Positions 18,784 to 27,838 of a DNA stretch of 64,000 bases are shown here, piece by piece (position 1 is the stretch's first letter; each line of letters opens with the position of its first letter). The position numbers and the translations under genes were made by a program. Source of the stretch: Methanobrevibacter millerae (lineage in GTDB: Archaea; Methanobacteriota; Methanobacteria; Methanobacteriales; Methanobacteriaceae); NCBI RefSeq assembly GCF_900103415.1, contig NZ_FMXB01000010.1, positions 44,072 through 108,071 of the forward strand, in the 5' to 3' direction. The notes below the pieces were generated by a model. It ran no database searches, was not told where the DNA came from, and saw only the letters and a program-made list of their open reading frames with translations.

Positions 18784-20601
18784 TTATAATTCATATTTAT
18801 CTCGTTTATAAATATCTTTACCATTCATAAGATATACTCCCAATTCACTTACATTACTCATGGAGTGTTTTGTATTAATTGGAGGTGGATTAAAGATTGT
18901 CATACCAATTATTTTATCCAATACCTTAAAAATATCTTTATCAAAAATGCTCCCATCCTTAGTTTCTTTATAATACTTGATGAGGTTTTTAAAAGCTTTT
19001 TTGTTAATTTGTATTTTGTTATTTTCAACAATATCTCCTAAACTTTTAAGTCCTTTCTTTTCACCATTTTGGGGGTGTTTATAAATATTTTTAATTTCTT
19101 CTAAGCTAAAATTAGTTTCACATACTTCATTTATGGCTTTTTGCAATTCTTCGGGAGTATAATTGTCTAATTCAAAATCATATTCCCAAACATGTGACCA
19201 TTCCTTAATCATTTTTTCATATTTCTCTTTACCTGATTCTAGATGTTTTTTTTCAATTTCTTTAATGTTTCTTCCATCAAATTTTTCAAATAATTCTTTT
19301 AAATCAAAAACTCTCCCCTCAAGTACACGTTCCGTAAGTTTATTTTCTGCATCTCCTAGAAAATAGGGTAAAGCTTGCCATTTATGCAAATTATAATTAA
19401 TCAAATGTTTATAACTAGTTACAATATTATCCATATATTTTCTGGTGTTTTCATCTTTAATTCGAATATTTTTTCCATAAAAGTTAGAAACACCTCCAAT
19501 ATTAATAATTTCAATTCCTAAATTATCACATGAGATTGCATAAAATTTTAAGAACATGGGAAGCATTATCTCTTCGGTTTTTCCTTCAACAAAAACAACA
19601 ACTTTCGGATGATAATTAAGATCGAGATAATTTGCAAGATAAAATAATCTTTTTTGATGGTTGTTGAATTCATATTCTCCAGTGATTTCATTGGTAAAAT
19701 CTTCATTTCTACATCCTCTGATGCTTCTTCCAGTTTCTTTTGAGGGAATATTATTTTTTATATCCTCAGGGGACATGTCTATTTCATCCACATCAAAAAT
19801 TTCTCTTCCTAAATGATGCTGGATGCATTCTTTAAGCATTTCTCCCCATTGTAAGTATTCAATTCCTAATCTTGTTGGTCCTTTACAATCATCTTTTTTA
19901 TCCCACGCAATATTTTTCCATAATTGTATTGCAAAACGGCTTCCTAACATGTATTCTAATTTATTGCAGATTTCAAAGTAAGTATTGTATAAATCATCTT
20001 CTTTAGCGCCAATAACATCTAATGCTTCGTTTAAATTATATTTTTTTATTTTTTCATGATAGGTATTTCCATAGTTTGGATAAAAATATATGCCATTTGA
20101 TTTACCGTAGGGGGAGTAAATTTGAGTAGTAATTAATAAGTTGATGAATTTTTCGATATAAATTTGATAAGAGTCAAAAAAGATATTATTTTTATTTTTA
20201 GAATCATATTTTAATAATTCAATTACATGGCATATTTGAAAAGTTGAATAAAAGGATTCAAATTTTCTTTTCCTTGCTTTTTTATCAAAAAACTTAGAAA
20301 ATTCCATAAAATCTTTTTCTTGAGGTAAAAAAATATATCCTTCATTAAGTAGCTTATTAAAATCATTGTGATGTTCGGGGTGGAAATCTAGAGATATGAA
20401 AATATTTCGAGGTTTGTTTTTGAAATCTTTAACTCTAAAAATTGGATAAAACCAACCATTTTTCTCAAATTTTTCTAATTTATCTTGTGTTAATTTAATC
20501 CCTCTTTTATCGCAGAATTCAATGAAATTTTTCATATTTAATGGAGGATTTTCTACATACAATTCTTTTTTAAAGTAGTATTTTAAAAATTCATAATTCA
20601 T
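18784..20601 (-). CDS. TOPRIM-domain (OLD-like) protein without its own ATPase
   Basis: 605 residues. The TOPRIM core begins near residue 335 ('PKVVVFVEGKTEEIMLPMFL', with the conserved Glu), continues 'IEIINIGGVSNF' and reaches 'ALPYFLGDAENKL' near residue 413, the acidic strand. This is the arrangement of OLD-type nucleases, which cut DNA or RNA with metal ions. No Walker A motif is visible in the 330-residue N-terminal region, unlike GajA or OLD class proteins. It stands between two DUF2971 genes and is divergent from the longer one. Probably a defence nuclease (inference). Confidence 0.7.
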   Translation of the reverse strand: MNYEFLKYYFKKELYVENPPLNMKNFIEFCDKRGIKLTQDKLEKFEKNGWFYPIFRVKDFKNKPRNIFISLDFHPEHHNDFNKLLNEGYIFLPQEKDFMEFSKFFDKKARKRKFESFYSTFQICHVIELLKYDSKNKNNIFFDSYQIYIEKFINLLITTQIYSPYGKSNGIYFYPNYGNTYHEKIKKYNLNEALDVIGAKEDDLYNTYFEICNKLEYMLGSRFAIQLWKNIAWDKKDDCKGPTRLGIEYLQWGEMLKECIQHHLGREIFDVDEIDMSPEDIKNNIPSKETGRSIRGCRNEDFTNEITGEYEFNNHQKRLFYLANYLDLNYHPKVVVFVEGKTEEIMLPMFLKFYAISCDNLGIEIINIGGVSNFYGKNIRIKDENTRKYMDNIVTSYKHLINYNLHKWQALPYFLGDAENKLTERVLEGRVFDLKELFEKFDGRNIKEIEKKHLESGKEKYEKMIKEWSHVWEYDFELDNYTPEELQKAINEVCETNFSLEEIKNIYKHPQNGEKKGLKSLGDIVENNKIQINKKAFKNLIKYYKETKDGSIFDKDIFKVLDKIIGMTIFNPPPINTKHSMSNVSELGVYLMNGKDIYKRDKYEL

Positions 20602-20768
20602 TTTTCATTTCCTTTTAAAGTCACTATTCGATTTTATGATAGTTTTTGTATATCATTATTTTTATTATTAAGTAATAATATAGATAATATAATTATTTAT
20701 TATTTAAAGGAAAAAATAAGTTTTCTTAATTTGTAAGTTTTTATTCATAATTGTTAATGTGGGTTAAT

Positions 20769-22766
20769 ATGTGGTTAGATAATTTTTTTGAATTATTATA
20801 TTCTAAAGGTGGTAAAAAAATTAAAGAAGCATATGAATTAAAAAATCAAAAAATGCCTGAATTTCTTTATAAATATAAGTCCATTGATGAACTGGGACAT
20901 ACTTTTGATTTATTGGAAAATGATTTGATATTTTTATCCAATGCTAATAATTTAAATGATTTGTATGAGGGTGAAATTTTTTATGATAACAAAGAACTAC
21001 TTTATAATAGATTCAAATCTTATGTTTTACCTTATTTTATGACAATAACTAAATTTAACCATGATCAAAAGGAACAAATAAAAAACTCTGAAAATCCTTA
21101 TTTAGAGACAATGAAGTTAATTTATGAAACAGATTCTACTATTAATCCAGAAATTTCATTTAATGAATTTAATGATAATCTATCTAATTTCTTTTTAGAC
21201 ATATCTGATGATACTTACAAAAAGAGAAATGATGCAAGTAAAGAAAACACTTATTTAACTTGTTTTTCTGAAAATCATGATATAAAATTAATGTGGGCTC
21301 ATTATACTGATTATAACAAAGGAATTTGCATAAAATATAATATTAAAGATCATGAAAATTTAATGCATATCTGTTATCCAATTAAATATGAAGATGGATA
21401 TGATTACACTGAAGAATTGTCTAATTTTAAAGAACATATGTTTAAACTTGCATTTGATCCATATTTAAAAAAGGAAACTGATTGGAGTTATGAAAAAGAG
21501 TGGAGAATATTATTCAATCATGAAATTTTTTTAAGAAGTGCATTAAAGATTGGTGAAAACTATTTTCTTAAATTACCAAAACCTTCTGCCATATATTTAG
21601 GTAAAAGAATAGACAGTGAAAATAAACGAAAAATCTTTGATATCTGTAAAAAAAGAGAAATCTCACTTTATCAAATGGAAAAAGATACATGTGAAGCTAA
21701 ACTTTATGAAATTGAAATTTTAAAATATTCTGAAAAAAATTTCGAAGACAAAATGTTTATTGTGGAATCTATTAAAAATAAGGCATATAAATCACTGATT
21801 CATAATTATTTTTACTATCCAATTTTAAGAATGGAAGATATAGAAAAAAGGTTTTCAAAAATTATTGATTCCTTTAATAATTTAACAGATGATGAAATAC
21901 AGTTCTTTTTAGATGAATTATTATTTAAAAATAACATTTTTCCAGTTTTATATCCCTATTACTCTAATGTATTATTATTTTTGATAAAATTATATGATAA
22001 TAAATCATTTAATCATATAACAACAAGTGATGGATTATCTATTGAAAAAAACTTAGAAAAATGGATTGGATATTGTATTTCAAATTTTTATAATAAAAAA
22101 ATTGTAAGATACATGATTTTCTTTGAAAAATTATTTATGAGATTTTATAATCGTTATGTAATTCTCTCTGATAAAGAAAAAGAGAGTTATGAACGAGAAT
22201 TATTTAACTATAAGTTAAAAAATAAATACGTTAAAATGATTGAAGAAGACATTGCTGGTGAATCCAAATTAATCCATCCATTCACAAATAAAGATTACAA
22301 GGAACTAATTAGAAACAATATTTTAGATAATATTCAGAGAGTGCTTGATTTATTTTATATTAATGGCAAATTTGATGAAGAAAGTTGTTATGAAGAATAT
22401 CTAAAATTAAAATTAATGGTAGCAAAAATAGAACATAATACTGAATTACATTATCAAGAAATTTTTTTAAATTCAGAAAGCCACTACATATTTGATTATG
22501 ACAATTTATTCAATAAATCATATGATATTCAATTAGAAAAATCTGGACTTGCGCTAACAATAAACAAACATGATTTACAATTAGTGTCTAATGAAGATAA
22601 GGCATTATTTGAAAATTTAGGAAAAATTAATTATAAACAACAAATCTCAAATTTCATTTTTGAATGTTGTGATGAATTAAATTTAAATTATAAAAAAAAT
22701 ATCGAAATAAATGTGGATAAGAAGTATTTTAATCCTAAAACTAATCCATATACAATTTTAGATTAA
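20769..22766 (+). CDS. DUF2971 protein with long unassigned C-terminal extension
   Basis: About 665 residues. The N-terminal half shows DUF2971 marks: 'IFLSNANNLNDLYEGEI', 'LTCFSENHDIKLMWAHYTDY' followed by 'GICIKY', then 'DWSYEKEWRILF' and 'PSAIYLGKRI'. The next 330 residues are helical with no recognised domain. Starts at TTG 20751 and ATG 20757 are also in frame; 20769 is chosen by analogy with the gene at 11119, where a similar ATGTGGGTWAAT stretch precedes the family-typical start. It is divergent from the TOPRIM gene across about 150 bp of promoter-like AT-rich DNA. This gene closes the AT-rich island. Confidence 0.75.
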   Translation: MWLDNFFELLYSKGGKKIKEAYELKNQKMPEFLYKYKSIDELGHTFDLLENDLIFLSNANNLNDLYEGEIFYDNKELLYNRFKSYVLPYFMTITKFNHDQKEQIKNSENPYLETMKLIYETDSTINPEISFNEFNDNLSNFFLDISDDTYKKRNDASKENTYLTCFSENHDIKLMWAHYTDYNKGICIKYNIKDHENLMHICYPIKYEDGYDYTEELSNFKEHMFKLAFDPYLKKETDWSYEKEWRILFNHEIFLRSALKIGENYFLKLPKPSAIYLGKRIDSENKRKIFDICKKREISLYQMEKDTCEAKLYEIEILKYSEKNFEDKMFIVESIKNKAYKSLIHNYFYYPILRMEDIEKRFSKIIDSFNNLTDDEIQFFLDELLFKNNIFPVLYPYYSNVLLFLIKLYDNKSFNHITTSDGLSIEKNLEKWIGYCISNFYNKKIVRYMIFFEKLFMRFYNRYVILSDKEKESYERELFNYKLKNKYVKMIEEDIAGESKLIHPFTNKDYKELIRNNILDNIQRVLDLFYINGKFDEESCYEEYLKLKLMVAKIEHNTELHYQEIFLNSESHYIFDYDNLFNKSYDIQLEKSGLALTINKHDLQLVSNEDKALFENLGKINYKQQISNFIFECCDELNLNYKKNIEINVDKKYFNPKTNPYTILD

Positions 22767-22839
22767 TAATAACATAAGTTAGCCTATGAAATTATAAATG
22801 TAAATATTATCGAAAACCCCCTATTTCACCAATATTTCA

Positions 22840-23535
22840 TTATATTTCAAATATAATAGGCATATGGTCACTTAACTTAAGCCATTTTTCAGCATCACCA
22901 ATTTCCAGGCTCTTTACCTTATCTTTTGCTGCAAAAACATGATCTAAATGAAACGGCTTATCCAAGTGCCTGTACATGTAAAATGTCGCCTGTGATTCCT
23001 CGCCTTCCTTTTCATTATTTATATGATGATATAAATCTGAAAGACCGCATTCAGCAAGCTTTTCAATCACTTCATTGACATTTTTGGCATGTAAACCCTT
23101 TATTCTTGCATCACAATTGAAATCACCGCATATAATCATGTCTTCATTAAAGAATTCTGAACCTTTGTGTTCTTCATAGTATTTTGTAATCTCTTTTGGA
23201 TAATGAACCGTTTTTGTCCCATCCATATCCGGATTCGTCCAAACTCCTAAAAGGTTAAAGTCATCATTAACGTTAACGGGAATGAAATATCTAAGTCCCT
23301 TGGCGTCCAAATCAACCAATTCCAGTTTTACATCACTTTTAGCAAATATCCCAAGACCCTTAATCGGGTTTTCACCAACCCAGAAATAATTCGAAGCAAA
23401 CTCCACATAATCATCCGAATCAATCGTTAATGGATTTTCGCATTCCTGAATTACATAAATATCAGCATCCTCTTCAAGGATTGCTGGAAACTTTTCTGAA
23501 AACCTGCCGTTGGCATTCCATGTAATTATTTTCAT
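22840..23535 (-). CDS. Endonuclease/exonuclease/phosphatase-fold nuclease
   Basis: 231 residues from ATG 23535 (GTGAT ahead of it; a frame-start at 23544 is less likely). EEP-fold marks appear in order: 'MKIITWNANG', 'YVIQECENP' (metal-binding Glu), 'MIICGDFNCDA' (catalytic Asp and Asn) and the terminal 'LSDHMPIIFEI' (catalytic His). The family hydrolyses phosphodiesters in nucleic acids or other substrates. It is the last gene of a leftward operon that also holds an ExoIII-like fusion and begins nine bases after the SseB-like gene. Confidence 0.85.
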   Translation of the reverse strand: MKIITWNANGRFSEKFPAILEEDADIYVIQECENPLTIDSDDYVEFASNYFWVGENPIKGLGIFAKSDVKLELVDLDAKGLRYFIPVNVNDDFNLLGVWTNPDMDGTKTVHYPKEITKYYEEHKGSEFFNEDMIICGDFNCDARIKGLHAKNVNEVIEKLAECGLSDLYHHINNEKEGEESQATFYMYRHLDKPFHLDHVFAAKDKVKSLEIGDAEKWLKLSDHMPIIFEI

Positions 23536-23544
23536 ATATATCAC

Positions 23545-24369
23545 TTATTCATAAAATGGCTGTGCTCCAATTTTCCAGACAGTAGTAAACTCATCTACCT
23601 CTTCAACAATTTCAAATTCTGTCAGAGGTGCAATAAAAGTATTAAATGAATCTTCACCCACAACACTTCCAACAAAAAGTATCCTTTTACCTTCAGGTAT
23701 CAATAAAATATTAGTATATTTTAATTCCTTTTGAAAATCCGGATTTGTACTGGCTCTAAACGGAACATGAGGTACAAATATTCCGTTTACTGCCTGTTCT
23801 TTCATGAAGTTTTCGTCACTTCTAAAAACAAGTGAAATATTCTCTTCAAGTACAACGGAATGTTTTTCTAAAATAGCTAAAATATTTTTAATAACTTCCT
23901 CTTCCTCATCCGCACTTTCAAATAAATTCAAAAATGAATCAATTGGCATTCCGGCTTCAAGATTAGTTAATGGATTAATTGCAACAAGAGAATATTTATC
24001 TGTCTGCTTTAGCATATCAGCCAAATCCTCCATGTAAAATGCAATACAGGAACTTTGAAGACCTGTGCTTTCCATTAATTCAGTGCTTGTAAAAAGAGGA
24101 ACCGCTCTTTTATCGCCTTCTAGTTTCAGGTAATTTATACTGAATCCTGCGTTTTCACCAACGGTTCTAGTTTCACCAGGTTTTGAATCTTCAATTCCTT
24201 TTAACCATTCATCACTTAATATAATCGGCATGAATAGCTGTGATTCTTTAAATAATTTCAAGAATTCTTCTTTTTTTGCAGGTTCTACCAATCCTGCATC
24301 CATTTCTTTTAGTAATTCTTCCAGTCTTGAATTATCGACTCCGCTTTCTTGTTTAATTTCATCTTTCAT
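23545..24369 (-). CDS. SseB-like protein
   Basis: 274 residues. The middle region ('AVPLFTSTELMESTG', then 'SLVAINPLTNLEAGMPIDSF') matches the SseB N-terminal domain, in which a short sheet ends at 'INP'. The C-terminal third has a further beta-rich segment ('FVPHVPFRASTNPDFQ'). SseB domains have no fixed enzymatic role. No signal peptide. Two more SseB-like genes occur at 62,387 and 62,821. It lies between two EEP-fold nuclease genes in one operon. Confidence 0.75.
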   Translation of the reverse strand: MKDEIKQESGVDNSRLEELLKEMDAGLVEPAKKEEFLKLFKESQLFMPIILSDEWLKGIEDSKPGETRTVGENAGFSINYLKLEGDKRAVPLFTSTELMESTGLQSSCIAFYMEDLADMLKQTDKYSLVAINPLTNLEAGMPIDSFLNLFESADEEEEVIKNILAILEKHSVVLEENISLVFRSDENFMKEQAVNGIFVPHVPFRASTNPDFQKELKYTNILLIPEGKRILFVGSVVGEDSFNTFIAPLTEFEIVEEVDEFTTVWKIGAQPFYE

Positions 24370-24383
24370 TTATATCACCATTC

Positions 24384-25640
24384 TTAAATAAAATCCCCTT
24401 TAGGCCGTGCTTCAATTCCAAGTTTCTTATACATTCTTCGAGTATTTGGATTGGATTCAATAGCTAAATACTTACTCATATCATCCCCATGCTTAGGAAT
24501 AACCTCATTTTCCATCCAATACTTCTTAACTTGAGGAGGCTGAGCTCCAAAGTTCCAATAGGATTCATCTACACTAAAACCTGTCTTTTCCACAATGTCC
24601 CTTAAAATCTTATGAGAACGCTTATATGGACTTGCAGTAATCAAAATAACATAATTGTCCTTAATCAGTTCAATCAAATCCGTTTCATACCTTTGCGATT
24701 TGATTTTCTTCTCCAGAGGATAATTCCAAATCTCTTTAGAATTTGCAATTAAAGTATAGTTCAAATCCAAAAGGATAATCTTGTCCTTATCTATTTCCAC
24801 CTTATCCTCATTAATAGGATCTTCTGAATCATCAGCTGAGAGTTTGATTCCGCAGTAATCACAGAATTCATTACCTCTTTTATTTAAAGCCCCACATACC
24901 CGACAATAGCTGATGTCCAAAACCAATGGCACATGATCAAATTCCGTTTGGTCCTTTATAATGTAGCAGTCATTGAGATTTTTTCCCAAAGCTTTTGAAA
25001 CCAGAAAGTAATCAAGCCTTATGCCCCTATTCTCGGCTTTAAGCTTTTTATTCTTCCACCAAGTATAATTGTCACCTTCGGGATGGAACTTGCGAAATGC
25101 ATCAATGTATTCTTTTAGGATTTCATTGAACCAATCCTGTTCTTCGGGCATGAATCCAGACTTGTTCTTCATAAGTTCCGGTCTTTTAGCATCAATTTCT
25201 GCTGCCATCCTGTTAAAGTCACCACAGACAATAACTGGCTTTTCAGAATTTCTGAAATATTCACTGAATTCATCATAGAATCTGTATTTGCGGTTTAATT
25301 TCTCTTTGGAACCTGCACCTGAAGGCGAATAAACATTAAAGAGGATGAAACCTTCAAACTCGAATCGGATAACTCTTCCTTCAGCGTCAAATTCCTCATC
25401 ATCAAATCCCATTTTAACAGATAACGGCTCCGTTTTGCTATATATGGCGGTTCCATAAAAGTTTGAACTTTTAATGGCGGGATAACTGTAAAGGACATAC
25501 CCGTCAAGATTTGGTACATTTTCAGTCTTAATTTCCTGAATGCATAATATATCAGGGTTTTCGCTTTTGATAAGTTCATTTAGGTTCCCGCTTTCATATA
25601 CGGACTTTATTCCATTGACATTCCATGAGATAATTTTCAT
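24384..25640 (-). CDS. ExoIII-type AP endonuclease fused to a zinc ribbon and a HAD-like domain
   Basis: 418 residues. Residues 1-243 are a complete ExoIII/Xth domain: 'MKIISWNVNGIKSVY', 'ILCIQEIKTE', 'VIVCGDFNRMAAEIDAKRP', 'RLDYFLVSKAL' and 'FDHVPLVLDI'. Residues about 245-265 are a zinc ribbon ('CRVCGALNKR', then 'CDYCG'). Residues about 285-418 look like a HAD phosphatase ('ILLDLNYTLIANS', 'VILITASPYKRS', 'LAIESNPNTRRMYKKLG'), with DLN instead of the usual DxD. AGGAGGTATCAT before ATG 25640 fixes the start. Expected role: repair at abasic or 3'-blocked ends, with the HAD part perhaps trimming phosphates (inference). Confidence 0.85.
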   Translation of the reverse strand: MKIISWNVNGIKSVYESGNLNELIKSENPDILCIQEIKTENVPNLDGYVLYSYPAIKSSNFYGTAIYSKTEPLSVKMGFDDEEFDAEGRVIRFEFEGFILFNVYSPSGAGSKEKLNRKYRFYDEFSEYFRNSEKPVIVCGDFNRMAAEIDAKRPELMKNKSGFMPEEQDWFNEILKEYIDAFRKFHPEGDNYTWWKNKKLKAENRGIRLDYFLVSKALGKNLNDCYIIKDQTEFDHVPLVLDISYCRVCGALNKRGNEFCDYCGIKLSADDSEDPINEDKVEIDKDKIILLDLNYTLIANSKEIWNYPLEKKIKSQRYETDLIELIKDNYVILITASPYKRSHKILRDIVEKTGFSVDESYWNFGAQPPQVKKYWMENEVIPKHGDDMSKYLAIESNPNTRRMYKKLGIEARPKGDFI

Positions 25641-25650
25641 ATGATACCTC

Positions 25651-26541
25651 CTAATTATCATTGATTATTTTTACAATATCGAATTCTATAGATGAGTATC
25701 GGCTTAAACAGAATAAATATTCACCCTGAATAACATTTGGAATTTTATCCTGCAGTTCGGATGCTGATGACGTCAATTCATGTTTCGTATAGTCATTGTT
25801 TGCCACATAACCAACTTTTTCATCACTGAGATATACGGCTATTGCATCATTATCATGTTCATTATCGGGTTCCTTAACAAGCTTTAACGGCATGCCTGGT
25901 TTAAGTTTTTTACTGTTTTCGTAAAATTTCGTTCCGGTGAGCGTAAATAATTCATTTTTATCGCTTGATTTTAAAATTTCAAGATTTTTCTGATATTCCT
26001 TTTCATAGCTGATATAATAGTTAATCTCATCCCTTTTATAAAGATACCTGTCAAGATTTTCCTTACTATTCTCGCCCGGAAGAGTATTAATTGCCTTTAA
26101 GATTTTATCCAGGGCTTTTCCTAACATATCCAATCCGTTCGGCAGTTTTTTTGATTCATCAAGCAGATCATTTGCCCATTTAAGAAGAGTTCTTGCCTTA
26201 TTGTCATAAACGGCATTCTCCGGATGCAATTGCAGTGATTTATCATAACACCCCAGTGCTTCATCATATCTATTCAAATCCTCTAAAATAAGCCCTTTCA
26301 GGTTCCAGCTGCTTGAACTTCTGTCATACAAATCCAGAGATAAATCAATATAATGAAGAGCCTCTTCACTTTTAAAGTCATTATAATAATCCCATGCCAT
26401 TTTTGAATATTCATCACTTCCGGAATTGCCTGATTCACTCTTTTCCTCTTCAACAACATGGTCTCCAGTCCAGTTTTGAGCATCCATCCACCCGTCACTG
26501 GTATAGTCAACCGGATCACCTATCTGCCATCTTCTACCCAT
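25651..26541 (-). CDS. TPR protein with C-terminal HIRAN-like domain
   Basis: 296 residues. It opens with 'MGRRWQIGDPVDY', a motif shared with the neighbouring gene at 27627. Residues about 45-120 contain TPR repeats ('YDRSSSSWNLKGLILEDLNR', then 'ALGCYDKSLQLHPEN'). The C-terminal 100 residues resemble HIRAN ('FTLTGTKFYENSKKLKPGM', 'DNEHDNDAIAVYLSDEKVGY'), a fold that binds 3' DNA ends in helicases and other repair proteins. It ends 10 bp before the ExoIII fusion, so a DNA-end repair link is plausible. Confidence 0.75.
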   Translation of the reverse strand: MGRRWQIGDPVDYTSDGWMDAQNWTGDHVVEEEKSESGNSGSDEYSKMAWDYYNDFKSEEALHYIDLSLDLYDRSSSSWNLKGLILEDLNRYDEALGCYDKSLQLHPENAVYDNKARTLLKWANDLLDESKKLPNGLDMLGKALDKILKAINTLPGENSKENLDRYLYKRDEINYYISYEKEYQKNLEILKSSDKNELFTLTGTKFYENSKKLKPGMPLKLVKEPDNEHDNDAIAVYLSDEKVGYVANNDYTKHELTSSASELQDKIPNVIQGEYLFCLSRYSSIEFDIVKIINDN

Positions 26542-26562
26542 ATATTTATCCCCATTATTTTT

Positions 26563-26657
26563 TTAATTTAAAATTGGTTCCATCTGATGGTATCCATCAT
26601 AAAACTCACCGTCACCGCCATAATGGTCTAATTTTCCCTGCAAAACGGACATTTCAT
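26563..26657 (-). pseudogene. Tiny zinc-ribbon gene, apparently frameshifted
   Basis: Behind TTGAGGAGTG, ATG 26657 codes 'MKCPFCREN' and stops. The shifted frame across the same bases reads 'KLDHYGGDGEFYDGY', then 'HQMEPILN' and a stop at 26563. One base change would restore a protein of about 30 residues starting with a CxxC. An alternative is a 29-residue peptide from ATG 26653, but its ribosome-binding distance is less good. It lies between the two WQxGDP genes of the operon. Confidence 0.35.
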
Positions 26658-26670
26658 ATTTAAACACTCC

Positions 26671-27627
26671 TCAATACAAATCATATTCATCGCTCAGCTT
26701 CATGTTATCCACATCAAGGTCATATACCGCAAGCCCGCCGTCGCCGGTATCGAAACGCACATAAACTCTTATCTTGTCGGTGAATACAAAGTCATAGCGG
26801 TTGTCATCAAGGGCAATGTCGTATCCTCCGTCGGAGTTCCTGTATGTAAAGCCGGTTTTCATTTCGGTGTCTTTAACCAGTTTCTTGAAAGATTCTGCAG
26901 CATGAAGCTTTTCATGGTCATGGGTGACTTCAACGTCGTCAAAAATCCTGCCGCTTGCATACGGCGCATAGATGCATCTGTAAATCGTCTTGAAGTACTT
27001 ATGTTCCTTTTCAAATATGAAATAGAGTTCCTCAAAGCCTCCTGAAATCTCTACAATCCTGGAGTCGTTTGATTTCATAAGATAAAGTGATCTTGAAGTC
27101 AGCTCTGCAATCTTTGCATCATCCAAAACGTATTTTCGAAGGATTGAGGGAATTTCCTCTGCAAGCTCTTCGGGGGATTTATTCGGTGTCTGATTAAGGT
27201 CCTTTCCGCATTCTGTGCAGTAGTCGTAATCTGAAGGATATGCCCGATTGCAATCCGCACATACTTTAATATTCATATTGAAGCGTTTGATTATTCCCAA
27301 CGCATCATCAAAGTCATCGTCCAGCTGGTTCACTTTCCAGCAGCACAAATCAACCACAAAGTACTCATCGAAGCGATGTCTCGCCCAGGACCTTTCACGG
27401 CGATTCATTCTCGCATAATCCTTTAAAGCCAGCTTAAACGAATAGAATGCGTCGTCATAGTCTTCGTTTTTGTGTTTCCACATTGCCCGGTTCATGTCAC
27501 CATTGAAATCGTCTATAACGTCATCTTCATCGTCTTCATCGTCATCCAGATAACGCATATATTTTAAATCCGGAACACCGATGTCGTTTCCGTCCCCTGC
27601 AGGGTCGCCTACTTGCCATTCTCTCAT
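26671..27627 (-). CDS. WQxGDP-start zinc-ribbon protein
   Basis: 318 residues. It begins 'MREWQVGDPAGDGNDIGVPD', sharing WQ(V/I)GDP with the TPR-HIRAN gene downstream. A very acidic run follows. A TPR-like helical segment (about 50-110) leads to a zinc ribbon (about 117-140, 'CADCNRAYPS', 'YCTECGKDL') and then a beta-rich C-terminal domain without known motifs ('VRFDTGDGGLAVYDLDVDN'). It heads the leftward operon. GC content is noticeably higher than in the island. Function unknown. Confidence 0.7.
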   Translation of the reverse strand: MREWQVGDPAGDGNDIGVPDLKYMRYLDDDEDDEDDVIDDFNGDMNRAMWKHKNEDYDDAFYSFKLALKDYARMNRRERSWARHRFDEYFVVDLCCWKVNQLDDDFDDALGIIKRFNMNIKVCADCNRAYPSDYDYCTECGKDLNQTPNKSPEELAEEIPSILRKYVLDDAKIAELTSRSLYLMKSNDSRIVEISGGFEELYFIFEKEHKYFKTIYRCIYAPYASGRIFDDVEVTHDHEKLHAAESFKKLVKDTEMKTGFTYRNSDGGYDIALDDNRYDFVFTDKIRVYVRFDTGDGGLAVYDLDVDNMKLSDEYDLY

Positions 27628-27838
27628 ATTGAATATGTATATATTAACAAGTTAATAACAATTTCCATAATAAATTGCTTTTCAGATACATCACATTCCA
27701 AAATCAGATTAAATTTAGAAAAGCATTGAAGTTAACGTAAAAGTCAGATAATTAAAATCATGGTTATGAATCAAACTTTCCTTTAATCAAGGCTAAAGTC
27801 AAGCATCATACGAGAAATCAATTATCATTGCGGAGAGT

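Noticed and set aside
18784..20601. Gabija GajA or OLD protein
   Set aside because: The TOPRIM part fits, but no Walker A motif or ABC-type ATPase is visible, and there is no UvrD-like helicase gene beside it.
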